Under the pieces are notes generated by a model that was not told the DNA's origin, did not search any database, and saw only the letters and a program-made list of their open reading frames with translations. A stretch of 64,000 bases of DNA, from contig CALOCZ010000022.1 of assembly GCA_942491935.1 (NCBI GenBank), forward strand, positions 18,413 to 82,412, written 5' to 3'. The position numbers were made by a program, and so were the translations under genes. This document shows positions 27,105 to 35,615 of this stretch, in pieces (position 1 is the stretch's first letter; each line of letters opens with the position of its first letter). The stretch is from JAGTVG01 sp942491935 (GTDB lineage Bacteria > Bacteroidota > Bacteroidia > Cytophagales > Cyclobacteriaceae).

Positions 27105-27536
27105 TTAGTACACTTCTTTTTCCGTCCATGCTACGATGGATGTAGGGATTATATGTGCAAGATACAGCAAGGTTGCTGCGATGACCACATCAATAGTCCC
27201 CAGCCCAAAAATAGCGAATAAGTACACCATTACAATTACCGTAATTACAAAAATGGTATAGGAGATCCTGACGGCATGGGTAACGACCTGGATCTCTCTT
27301 TCATCCAGGTTTTCAGTTTTCTTATGGGTTAGCCTCCAGAGTCCGGATTTTACATAAACATATACGAAACTAATTATCAAAATTAAGAGAAATACACCAA
27401 TCAGGCTAAATCCTGCCCAATGGGGTAAGCCAATGCCATATTTTGTAAGTTCAAATAAAATTAAGGCCATAACAAGGGCGATATAATTAATCAGCACCCC
27501 AGTCCTTCGATTTTGTAAGGGTATGTTGCGATCCAT
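27105..27536 (-). CDS. Four-helix membrane protein paired with an HTH regulator
   Basis: A 143-residue inner-membrane protein with helices at about 14-32, 41-62, 91-112 and 113-132 and a soluble stretch 'RLTHKKTENLDEREIQVVTH' between helices 2 and 3. The 'LDEREIQV..A..ISY' segment resembles the DUF2178-type proteins that sit beside small XRE regulators. It begins 2 bp after the regulator stop, so the pair is a two-gene unit. Its role is unknown; such pairs are thought to sense membrane state. Confidence 0.7.
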   Translation of the reverse strand: MDRNIPLQNRRTGVLINYIALVMALILFELTKYGIGLPHWAGFSLIGVFLLILIISFVYVYVKSGLWRLTHKKTENLDEREIQVVTHAVRISYTIFVITVIVMVYLFAIFGLGTIDVVIAATLLYLAHIIPTSIVAWTEKEVY

Positions 27537-27538
27537 GA

Positions 27539-27793
27539 TTATTGTTTTTTGGTTTGGTCATACAATTCCTGACTTAAGGGTTTCATAGGTGAGGTTGAAA
27601 AAATAAACTCAATAGGCAACTTAAAATACTCACTGATTTTAAAAGCCAGATCCAGACTGGGATTATATTCCTCACGCTCCAGATATCCTACTGTTTGAAA
27701 GTTAACACCTATCTCTTCAGCCAGGTCCTTTCGTGATATGCTGCGTTCTTTACGGAGTAATGCGATCCTGTTGTATAATTTTCTGGATATCAT
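27539..27793 (-). CDS. XRE-type HTH regulator
   Basis: An 84-residue DNA-binding protein. The helix-turn-helix is 'RISRKDLAEEIGVNFQTVGY'-like (here 'SISRKDLAEEIGVNFQTVGY'), followed by 'LEREEYNPSLDLAFKISEYF' and 'KLPIEFIFS', the whole being typical of small YozG/Cro-like repressors. The ATG at 27793 is preferred over a TTG at 27829. The sequence upstream is very rich in TATA repeats and may hold its own operator. It should control itself and the coupled membrane gene. Confidence 0.85.
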   Translation of the reverse strand: MISRKLYNRIALLRKERSISRKDLAEEIGVNFQTVGYLEREEYNPSLDLAFKISEYFKLPIEFIFSTSPMKPLSQELYDQTKKQ

Positions 27794-27949
27794 GATATAT
27801 AAAATATATATTATATTGTAAATATACAACGAAATATACTAAATAAATGTTACACAAATTGGTGTTATTTTCATCAAATTAAATGTGAAAATCTGTATCA
27901 AATTTTGCCTATCCGATATAATTTACTAGACAATGTCATATTTGCAGCT

Positions 27950-28032
27950 ATGATATAGCGGTTGCAGGAGTTTGCGGGCATATAGGGATCAATATCTTAC
28001 CCCTTCTCATTGACAAGGGATATCAGTTTTAA
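27950..28032 (+). pseudogene. Relic of the 5' end of an NAD-epimerase gene
   Basis: These 83 bp match the first 26 codons of the epimerase gene at 31497. With one base skipped after ATGATA the frame reads 'AVAGVCGHIGINILPLLIDK' then GYQF and a stop, against 'AVTGASGHIGINLLPLLLEK' then GYEV in the intact gene. The match also covers the bases before the ATG: ATATTTGCAGCTATG is shared by both. The copy is frameshifted at codon 3 and cut at codon 26, just before the beta-galactosidase end. Confidence 0.75.
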
Positions 28033-28062
28033 TAATAAATCCCCATCTATATGAATTGTCCT

Positions 28063-31000
28063 TTAATTCTCAGTTAAAATAATTTTATTTAATTCCCATA
28101 TCTTTTCCTTACCGCCTTCAAAAGGAATCAGCGTAAAGTCGTATTGATATTCTTTTGCTGGAATTTTATATTGATCATGAACAGGTGCCCCCCAGGTATT
28201 GTCACCTCCCACGCCCCTCTGAAGGTAATCAATATTCAGGGTGACCAGGTTTTTTGGTTTTACATCGATGGCATGCCGGTTGGGTTCATTCTGTTTTTTA
28301 TTCTCTATGTCTGATATCCGGATCTGCCAGGCGCTCATATTCATGGGTAGCTTGGCGGTAACCAGAAGGCCGAATTCCTTATCATTTTGTAATGCCATCC
28401 AGCGGACATCCGTTTTATTACCGAATTCCTGGGGCCTGACATAAGGATGATACTGCTCCCAGACTGTCCCTGAATAAAATCCAACCGGAGCCCCTGTTTT
28501 TCTATCCCAGTAACTTTCGTGAGGCCCCCTGCCAAACCAGGACATATTCAGATAGTCGCCAGGCATTTCAAGGCTCATCCCTATCTTAGGCAGTTCCGGG
28601 AGATCGGTGGAGCCGGGAATGAAATGATTATTTATCTTGATCATTCCATTTGAGAAAAAGGAATAATCAACTTTCAGGGTTGATCCGGAGGCTGGCAGAT
28701 CCAGAACAGTACTTATCGTTACCTTTTTAGGACTATCGATGATGGTTTTAACATCTCGCAATTCTGACAAGGATCCTTCATTTTTCCAGATCTTACACCT
28801 TTGAGGCATGTGATTCCCAAGGTCATTATCCACCGGAGCTCTCCAGAAGTTCGGGATTAATGGTTCTTTTAATAACGGGTTATTCTTATAGTTCATCGAA
28901 CTGAGCCTTCCACTCTTTTTGGACATGGTATATGAAAATTCAGTACCACGAATAATAATATTTTCATCATTTTCCTCCACACTTAAGTCAGGAAAGTTGT
29001 GCAGCTTCAATGGATCCAGGTCTTTCCAAATAGGAATTTCAAACTGTTCCCAGGCTACTAAATGGTTTTCAGGTAATAAGGGAAGTTTATCTTTTGTTCT
29101 GAATTGTACAAACATAAAATATTCGACACCTGGCTCAACAAATATTTTCGGAACCGGAATATGTACGATTTTCGATTGATGCGGAGCTAATTTTATTGAC
29201 GGTATAGATCCTTCAGCAATCTTCTCACCTTTAGCTTCTATGAACCACGAAGCTGAATACTTTTGCAGATCTGTAAAATCGTATTTATTTGTGATCTCAA
29301 ATTCACCTTTTAATAGATTAACCGGTTTAATATCAACATACTGGTATACTTTTTTAACTTCCCAGATATGCGGATTCAGGTTCCTGTTGGCCTGGACAAG
29401 ACCGTTTATACAGAAATTTGAATCGTTGTCAACCGGTGCATGGTCATAATCCCCACCATAGGCAAAATAAGCTTCTCCGGCATCATTGTATTCTTCCAGA
29501 GCCTGGTCCACCCAATCCCATATAAATCCACCCTGCAGGCTTTCATATTTCTCGATAACATCCCAGTAATCCTGAAAGTTACCCACACTGTTCCCCATCG
29601 CATGTGCATATTCACATAGGATCAAAGGCCTCGACGGGTTGGATAAGGCATATTCTTCAATCTGTGGAATTTTATGATACATAGGGGCCTGTATATCTGT
29701 ATACTGGCTGTATTGTGCCATTTCGTATTGAACAGGCCTGGATGGATCCCTTTCTTTTATCCAGTTATAGGCTTCAATAAAGCAGACTCCAAAGCCAGCT
29801 TCATTACCAAGAGACCAGGTAATGATAGAAGGGTGGTTCTTATCCCGTTCAACCATTCTTTCTGTACGGCTTAATTGAGCTTTGATCCATTGTGGCCGGT
29901 TTCCAAGGGTAATTGCGGTATCCCCGATATCCAGGCCGTGGGATTCAACGTTGGCTTCATCTACGACATATAATCCATATTGGTCACAAAGCTCATACCA
30001 CCTGGGATGATTTGGATAATGTGCCGTCCTTACGGCATTTATATTAAATTCTTTCATTAATTGAATATCACGGATCATGGAGGCCTCATCAATTGCATGT
30101 CCTGTTACCGGATCATGTTCATGCCTGTTTACCCCTTTGATCGTAATTGCAGTCCCGTTTACATGAAGAAGGCCATTTTTTATTTCCACTTTCCGGAATC
30201 CGGTTTTGCAAGATATTGCCTCCTGCATTTGACCTTCGTTGCTTTTCAATTGAATCAACACATCATATAAATGAGGTGTTTCTGCTGTCCATTTTTTCGG
30301 ATTTTCCACCATTGAGGAAAGATGGGTCATGGTTTTATCATTGGAATGAACTTCAGGAACTTCGGTATGTAATGTCAGGATGGTTTTTTGATCTTTTAAA
30401 AGCCTTACATCCAGTGACAATCCGGTAATTGATGTGTTTCCGTGGTTTTTAACCTCAATGTCAATGTCAAATATTCCATTTCTATATTTTTCATCCAGGT
30501 TACTTCTTATGAAATAGTCCTGAATATGTTGTTTGGGTGTGGAATACAGATAGACATCCCGGTCAATTCCACTCAAACGCCACATATCCTGACCTTCGAG
30601 GTAGCTGCCATCTGACCACCTGTATACTTCAATGGCTACGGTATTGGTTCCGGAAGAAACGTAAGTGGTAATATTAAATTCAGCGGGCAGTTTGGAACCC
30701 TGGCTGTAACCCACCTTTTCGCCATTCACCCAGATATAAAAGGCTGAGCGAGCTGCGCCAATATGGATGAATATTTCTTCTTCATTCCAATTTTCCGGCA
30801 GATTAAATGTTTTTTTATAGGAACCAACCGGGTTATAGTCATTGGGGATCGATGGCCATTCAGGGGGGAAAGGAAACTCTTCGTCAAGATATTGAGGTAC
30901 TCCGTATCCCTGCCTTTCCCAGTTTCCCGGAACAATGATGTCCTCCCATCCGGATACATCAAAGTCGTTTTTATAGAAGTCGATGGGTCTCTCATCCGGT

Positions 31001-31275
31001 TTTCTTACCCAGAAAAATTTCCATTTACCATTCAGATCTATAAAGTTTTCAGCATCCTTCCTGTCTGACCGAAAGGCCTGGTCTGTATTCCGGTAGGGAA
31101 AGAATGAACTATGTGATTCTTCCTTATTTATTTCAAAGATCTGTTCATTTTCCCAGTCATGGGTATATGCTGTTGAGGAATTTTGATTGAAGTCTTTTTG
31201 GCAAGCTGAAAATAAAAGTAAAATTGCCAGGATGAAGAAATGGGAAATTCTGATTGAAAAGTGATCAGGGATCAT
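28063..31275 (-). CDS. GH2 beta-galactosidase, lipoprotein
   Basis: A 1070-residue enzyme of the large LacZ type that cuts terminal beta-galactosides. The leader ends 'LLLFSAC', so it is anchored in an envelope membrane. Domain order: sugar-binding 'LNGKWKFFWVRKPDERPIDF', the immunoglobulin-like domain, the TIM barrel with 'RTAHYPNHPRWYELCDQYGL', the acid/base glutamate in 'WSLGNEAGFG', the nucleophile in 'LILCEYAHAMGNSVGN', and a C-terminal beta-galactosidase small chain ('GRGPHESYWDRKTGAPVGFY', 'PQEFGNKTDVRWMAL'). Length fits the family. It is monocistronic with a promoter box upstream. Confidence 0.93.
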   Translation of the reverse strand: MIPDHFSIRISHFFILAILLLFSACQKDFNQNSSTAYTHDWENEQIFEINKEESHSSFFPYRNTDQAFRSDRKDAENFIDLNGKWKFFWVRKPDERPIDFYKNDFDVSGWEDIIVPGNWERQGYGVPQYLDEEFPFPPEWPSIPNDYNPVGSYKKTFNLPENWNEEEIFIHIGAARSAFYIWVNGEKVGYSQGSKLPAEFNITTYVSSGTNTVAIEVYRWSDGSYLEGQDMWRLSGIDRDVYLYSTPKQHIQDYFIRSNLDEKYRNGIFDIDIEVKNHGNTSITGLSLDVRLLKDQKTILTLHTEVPEVHSNDKTMTHLSSMVENPKKWTAETPHLYDVLIQLKSNEGQMQEAISCKTGFRKVEIKNGLLHVNGTAITIKGVNRHEHDPVTGHAIDEASMIRDIQLMKEFNINAVRTAHYPNHPRWYELCDQYGLYVVDEANVESHGLDIGDTAITLGNRPQWIKAQLSRTERMVERDKNHPSIITWSLGNEAGFGVCFIEAYNWIKERDPSRPVQYEMAQYSQYTDIQAPMYHKIPQIEEYALSNPSRPLILCEYAHAMGNSVGNFQDYWDVIEKYESLQGGFIWDWVDQALEEYNDAGEAYFAYGGDYDHAPVDNDSNFCINGLVQANRNLNPHIWEVKKVYQYVDIKPVNLLKGEFEITNKYDFTDLQKYSASWFIEAKGEKIAEGSIPSIKLAPHQSKIVHIPVPKIFVEPGVEYFMFVQFRTKDKLPLLPENHLVAWEQFEIPIWKDLDPLKLHNFPDLSVEENDENIIIRGTEFSYTMSKKSGRLSSMNYKNNPLLKEPLIPNFWRAPVDNDLGNHMPQRCKIWKNEGSLSELRDVKTIIDSPKKVTISTVLDLPASGSTLKVDYSFFSNGMIKINNHFIPGSTDLPELPKIGMSLEMPGDYLNMSWFGRGPHESYWDRKTGAPVGFYSGTVWEQYHPYVRPQEFGNKTDVRWMALQNDKEFGLLVTAKLPMNMSAWQIRISDIENKKQNEPNRHAIDVKPKNLVTLNIDYLQRGVGGDNTWGAPVHDQYKIPAKEYQYDFTLIPFEGGKEKIWELNKIILTEN

Positions 31276-31313
31276 CGGGATTCAGGTTTAATATGTTTTC
31301 AAAAATAATTGAA

Positions 31314-31321
31314 CAAATGTA
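31314..31321 (-). promoter_or_regulatory. Probable -7 box for the beta-galactosidase gene
   Basis: On the minus strand TACATTTG fits TAnnTTTG; it lies 38 bp before the ATG at 31275. No clear -33 box is seen at the expected distance. Confidence 0.4.
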
Positions 31322-31496
31322 TAGTTCAAGCCTATTTCTGAATTTGTTTAATCAGCATGAATTTATTCATAACTTAAACCAGAATACTTGATGATCAATC
31401 AATTCAGGCCAAATATTTTCGACATCTATTCTTACAAATTCCTAAAAATTGATTCCTGTTCTTTAATAATTGACAAATTGGCGCATATTTGCAGCT

Positions 31497-32474
31497 ATGG
31501 TAGTAGCAGTAACAGGCGCCTCCGGACATATAGGGATCAATCTCCTGCCACTTCTTTTAGAAAAGGGATACGAGGTCAGGGCATTGGTTCATAAAAATAC
31601 CAAGGCATTTGAAGGTATGGATGTAACTCCTGTAAAAGGAGATCTGATGGACAAGCAATCACTGATTGAATGTATTGACGGGGCCGAGGTTCTGATTCAT
31701 CTGGCTGGTGTGATCACTTTAGAGAAGAAATCTGCTGAGGTATTAAGGGTAAATATTGAAGGGACCAGGAATTTGCTTGATGCGGCGAAAGAATTGGGTG
31801 TAAAGAAATTTATATTTTTCAGTTCTATTCACGCGCTGAATGTTTTCCCGCTAACAGGGGTTATGGATGAAACCAGGGAATTAAACAAAAAAAGTCTATT
31901 TGATTATGATCAATCGAAAGTAAAAGGAGAGGAAATGGTCATGGAAGCTTCCGGGAATGGATTTCGCACGGTTATACTGAATCCTACTGCCGTTCTTGGA
32001 CCGAATGATTTCAAGCCTTCTCAATTGGGAAGGGCACTGATCCAATATTATAAAGGCAATATTCCCGCCACATTGAACGGAGGGTATAATTTTGTGGATG
32101 TCCGCGACGTAGCTGATGCAACGGTAAAGGCCATCGATAAAGGCAGAAATGGTCATAGGTATATCATTTCAGGAAGCTGGAAAAGCATTATGGACTTAGG
32201 GGAGACAGTAAACAAATTTGGTGGAAGTAAAGCGCCTAAAATAACCGTTCCATTCTGGTTGGCCAGGTTGGGTGCAGGATTCCTTAATCATTTTTCATCC
32301 GGGAAGGATGAGGAAAGATTGTTTGCACCGGCATCCCTTGATACCCTTGAAAACAGCCATAGAAATATTTCAAATGAAAAAGCCATTCATGATTTAGGTT
32401 ATCATCCCAGATTTTTTGATCAGACCATCAGAGATACAGTTGAATGGTTCAAGGTGAACAATTATTTATCATAA
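31497..32474 (+). CDS. NAD-dependent epimerase/dehydratase (extended SDR)
   Basis: A 325-residue Rossmann enzyme. The nucleotide loop is TGASGHIG near the start, the active site is 'FSSIHALN' (serine) with YDQSK (Y-x-x-x-K) near residue 147, and the overall order ('VLIHLAGVITLEKKSAEVLR', 'VNIEGTRNLLDAAKELGVKK') resembles dihydroflavonol-reductase / 3-beta-hydroxysteroid-dehydrogenase-like SDRs. The ATG at 31497 is chosen over a TTG at 31470 because the Rossmann strand starts there. It is coupled, with 1 bp between, to a steroid-5-alpha-reductase-like gene, which suggests joint action on a lipid or terpenoid ketone/alcohol. A relic of its 5' end lies at 27950. Confidence 0.85.
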   Translation: MVVAVTGASGHIGINLLPLLLEKGYEVRALVHKNTKAFEGMDVTPVKGDLMDKQSLIECIDGAEVLIHLAGVITLEKKSAEVLRVNIEGTRNLLDAAKELGVKKFIFFSSIHALNVFPLTGVMDETRELNKKSLFDYDQSKVKGEEMVMEASGNGFRTVILNPTAVLGPNDFKPSQLGRALIQYYKGNIPATLNGGYNFVDVRDVADATVKAIDKGRNGHRYIISGSWKSIMDLGETVNKFGGSKAPKITVPFWLARLGAGFLNHFSSGKDEERLFAPASLDTLENSHRNISNEKAIHDLGYHPRFFDQTIRDTVEWFKVNNYLS

Positions 32475-32475
32475 T

Positions 32476-33234
32476 ATGGATTATTCATTATTCAACATAT
32501 TACTATATGCCTGGATCGGATTGGCAGTTATTACATTTATTTCGCTTTTCTTCATTTCAGCACCTTATGGCCGATTCATCAGAAAAAACTGGGGGCCTGA
32601 AATTCCGAATTGGCTTGGATGGATCATAATGGAGTTGCCATCGCCGGTGTTGGTCGTGTATTTTGTGGTTACCGGGGAAGGCTTGAAAAATGCTGTAATA
32701 TGGTTCTTAGTTGCCTTATGGGTTTTGCATTATTTTCACAGGACCTTCATTTATCCTTTCAGGATCAGCTCAAGAAACAAGAAGATGCCCTCTACAGTGG
32801 CTTTAATGGCCCTTGTCTTTAATATAGGAAATGGTTTTTTCAATGGATACTATCTGGGGAACTATGCAGGGAGTCTCCATCATTATACTTTTACCAATAT
32901 CTTCTTTATTGCAGGGCTGATATTGTTTTTTGTAGGTGCATTCATTAACCTGCAATCGGACCAGATCCTGATCAATTTGAGGAAAAATACTGAGAAAAGT
33001 TATGCTATCCCAAGAGGGGGGATGTTTAAATATGTTTCTTCTCCCAACTATTTTGGCGAGTTGGTGGAATGGCTGGGATTTGCTATTATGGCAGCAGGAT
33101 TACCCGGTTTTGCCTTTTTCATATGGACCTTCGCTAACCTGGTACCCAGGGCGATTGATAACCACAAATGGTATAAACAGGAATTTAAAGACTATCCCCC
33201 GGAACGAAAAGCCATCATCCCATTCATCCTGTAA
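32476..33234 (+). CDS. Steroid 5-alpha-reductase-like membrane protein
   Basis: A 252-residue protein with six or seven membrane helices. The C-terminal NADPH-binding region has the family pattern: 'IPRGGMFKYVSSPNYFGELV' then 'EWLGFAI', and 'RAIDNHKWYKQEFKDYPPER' near the end. Members reduce a C=C bond next to a ketone in steroids, polyprenols or fatty chains. It follows the epimerase directly and very probably uses the same substrate. Bacterial substrates of this branch are not known to me. Confidence 0.85.
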   Translation: MDYSLFNILLYAWIGLAVITFISLFFISAPYGRFIRKNWGPEIPNWLGWIIMELPSPVLVVYFVVTGEGLKNAVIWFLVALWVLHYFHRTFIYPFRISSRNKKMPSTVALMALVFNIGNGFFNGYYLGNYAGSLHHYTFTNIFFIAGLILFFVGAFINLQSDQILINLRKNTEKSYAIPRGGMFKYVSSPNYFGELVEWLGFAIMAAGLPGFAFFIWTFANLVPRAIDNHKWYKQEFKDYPPERKAIIPFIL

Positions 33235-33452
33235 TATCCCGGATAGAGCCTTGTTTTCAAGCAATCATAGCTGATCAGGATACTGGAAATAATGTTTAAA
33301 TCCTGTTTGGTGCTATTAATGCGATATCGATGAATAAATCATGATTGAGTACTCTGAGATATTCCATCAAAAAATGCCTAAAGTGGAGGGCGGTCCACTT
33401 GACTAGTCCTAAATAAGCGTTACAGATTATAGGACTAAAATATAATTTTATT

Positions 33453-33476
33453 AATCCCCAAAGTTATTTGGGGATT
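33453..33476. terminator. Strong hairpin at the edge of the IS relic
   Basis: AATCCCCAAA (33453-33462) pairs perfectly with TTTGGGGATT (33467-33476) around GTTA and is followed on the plus strand by ATTTTTTTC. It could end the epimerase/reductase transcript and, on the other strand, the transposase. Just left of it AGTCCTA and TAGGACT (33403-33434) form a second looser inverted repeat. Confidence 0.65.
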
Positions 33477-33489
33477 ATTTTTTCTTATT

Positions 33490-34610
33490 TTTAATTTTTC
33501 ATTTTGTTATGCATTTGTTCTGGTGTTACTGTTGCATGAATAATGAGGCCTAAAGGTATTGTATGCGTCTTTTCATCAACTATTATTTTAAGCAATTTAC
33601 TGTTGTGAGCATATTTATTCAGTTCAAATTTATTTTATTATCCCATTTACTCTTTCGGCTCTGCATTGGCATAGGGATCCAACATTCCGTCATTGAACAG
33701 ATAAGTCCATCTTTACTTTTTGTTTTGGTATGCTTCCACAGTACTGAATACCTCTGTCTGAATGGTGTATTAATGGCTTATCCTTATACTGTCTATTCTT
33801 TGGCTCGAGAGCTCTGATACTTCCCTGGGCATGAGACTATCTGATAATCATATCAAGAATCTTTTCGAATAGGCATCTGTTATAAGTGATAAATATTGAT
33901 GGTTGCCTCTACTCCCAATATAGGTTATATCACTAACCCAAATTTGCTCCGGTCTTGTGGGCTCAATATCAAATATCGTTTTTTGCTGCGGAACATATGC
34001 TTTGGTTTGTAGTCGTCCTTGCTGGTTGTGGCTTTATGTTCATATTATTGGCTTTCAATATGGCAAAAGCTATCCTGCCAACACCTAGCTCTAAAGAGGT
34101 TCGTTAAGCTATGGTAAAGCCAGTACCAACTCGAGAAGATCCCGCCTAATGCCGCCATCGCTCACCTGAGCATATACTGCGATGCCTTTGCCGCCATCCA
34201 GCCCGATAATAGCTTTGTCTACTCATCCCGAACAATCCAAAGTCCTATTGCTTTTTTGAACTTTATAACTCGATTTCGGCAAGGAGTTTTCTGATCTGAT
34301 GCCATATTCTTGCTCGCCAAAAGATTTTCTAATAGCAGCTTTATCGCTGGCATTGATCTCTCTTGTTAAGATTTTTCCTTTTCCAGTAAACGAACTTTCC
34401 TACTCAAATAACGGGAGTCTTTCATTGTGTAATCGGTTTGAAAATCCTTGTCAAAGGACATATTTTCTGCGCCATTCGGTAATGGTTGTCCTTGATGCCA
34501 TACTTCGCTGGCCCCTCGGTTACTATCAATCCTTCTCAACCTCCGGACTCGATATTTGAACTGATAATCCTTTGTGTGCGCTTGATATACAACCATTACT
34601 TCATATCTTT
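33490..34610 (-). mobile_element. Decayed IS3-family insertion sequence
   Basis: No long frame survives, but pieces on the minus strand translate to IS3 transposase. Near 34500-34450 a frame gives 'TTITEWRRKYVL', the helix-turn-helix end of OrfA. Near 33950-33860 another gives 'QIWVSDITYIGSRGNHQYLS' followed by 'LITDAYSKRFL' and a stop, the first catalytic aspartate of the DDE integrase. At 33780-33730 'PLIHHSDRGIQYCGS' contains the second aspartate, then 'CSMTE' and 'AERVNGI' follow in shifted frames, and 'HATVTPEQMH' closes it near 33510. At least five frameshifts or stops separate the parts. Ends are not defined; no clear terminal repeats are found. Confidence 0.8.
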
Positions 34611-34637
34611 TGCAGGACGAGACAACTGATAAAAAAA

Positions 34638-34660
34638 GAGGCTGCTTTTGAGACAGCCTC
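34638..34660 (-). terminator. Terminator of the DUF4136 gene
   Basis: GAGGCTG (34638-34644) pairs with CAGCCTC (34654-34660); on the minus strand the stem is followed by seven T. It lies 28 bp after the DUF4136 stop at 34688. Confidence 0.8.
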
Positions 34661-34687
34661 CTCCTATCAGTATGTATTTTATATTTA

Positions 34688-35263
34688 CTATTTTGCTGCA
34701 GGAACCGGATACTGCTTCATAATCTTAGCAGCATTCTTTGGTATCGTCTTGTCCCTTTTTGATGCTTTTTCATTTATTGTTTTTTGTAACACACCCTGCC
34801 AGGCTAATTTTTTAGTACCGGCATCATAGACATCCACCACCAGGGTTCCAACCTCATAATCATTTTCACTGTAGGTGGTTGTGGATGTTCCCATACCCGC
34901 GCCCATACCCATGCCCCAGCCATAGCCGTATCCCATACCCATACCGCCCATGTAATTGGTATAGGCTGTAGTGCTTGTTTTATTATCAATAACAAGGAAA
35001 AGTGTTACCACTGCATCGGCATTGTCCTCTACCAGGGTCATATTTCGTGCATCAAATTCAGCTTTAAAAGCATCCAATATGCGGGTTTTGTCCAGATCAT
35101 TGATTAATTTATCGCTGTCATTCTGCCATCCGGCAAAGCTATACGTTTTGTACTTGGTGAAATCGATTGTTTTGTCATAGTCACTTTTTACCTGGGCCTG
35201 CAGCATGCCCGTTAAAAACAAGCACAGGGTCAGTAAAGTTGAAATTTTAAGAGATTTTTTCAT
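34688..35263 (-). CDS. DUF4136 exported protein
   Basis: A 191-residue protein with signal MKKSLKISTLLTLCLFLTGM then 'LQAQ'. 'DYDKTIDFTKYKTYSFAGWQ' is the typical opening of DUF4136, and 'YEVGTLVVDVYDAGTKKLAW' then QGV its typical middle. Unusual is a glycine/methionine/tyrosine stretch ('YMGGMGMGYGYGWGMGMGAG') in the middle, where most members have a short loop. It is probably periplasmic or outer-membrane attached. The function of the family is not known. Confidence 0.85.
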   Translation of the reverse strand: MKKSLKISTLLTLCLFLTGMLQAQVKSDYDKTIDFTKYKTYSFAGWQNDSDKLINDLDKTRILDAFKAEFDARNMTLVEDNADAVVTLFLVIDNKTSTTAYTNYMGGMGMGYGYGWGMGMGAGMGTSTTTYSENDYEVGTLVVDVYDAGTKKLAWQGVLQKTINEKASKRDKTIPKNAAKIMKQYPVPAAK

Positions 35264-35615
35264 TGTTTGTATTTTTAAAATTTAAGTATTGATATCGTTA
35301 ATATTCTCTATTGTTAAGTGTTTACGAATTGAAATCTTTATAGTATGGTAATTCAAGAAGAATTAAGTATCTGATGTGTCTTCAAATTTACTGCTTATAA
35401 ACTACATTGGCAATCCTTTTATTAATTAGAAATAAAATTGCGATTTCGTAAACAATTCATTTTCTCGTTTATTAGATATTCATTGTTATATAACATATCA
35501 ACCTTAGGCATTTTGGCCTGATAATCCATTACTCTTAAGGAGTAAAAAAAGATATATTGGATAGCAAGGGGTGAAAAATCTGAGATACGTTTTTTTTTAA
35601 TAGAATTAGTATGTT
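35264..35615. other. Intergenic region between DUF4136 and PPK2
   Basis: AT-rich. One 65-codon frame (35422-35619, minus) follows the PPK2 stop but has no family look and is not accepted. It should contain the DUF4136 promoter. Nothing else is seen. Confidence 0.4.

Noticed and set aside
33403..34660. Terminal inverted repeats for the IS3 relic (AGTCCTA/TAGGACT or the GAGGCTG hairpin)
   Set aside because: The GAGGCTG hairpin is explained as the DUF4136 terminator and the htpG terminator shares its core; the other pair lies on one side only.
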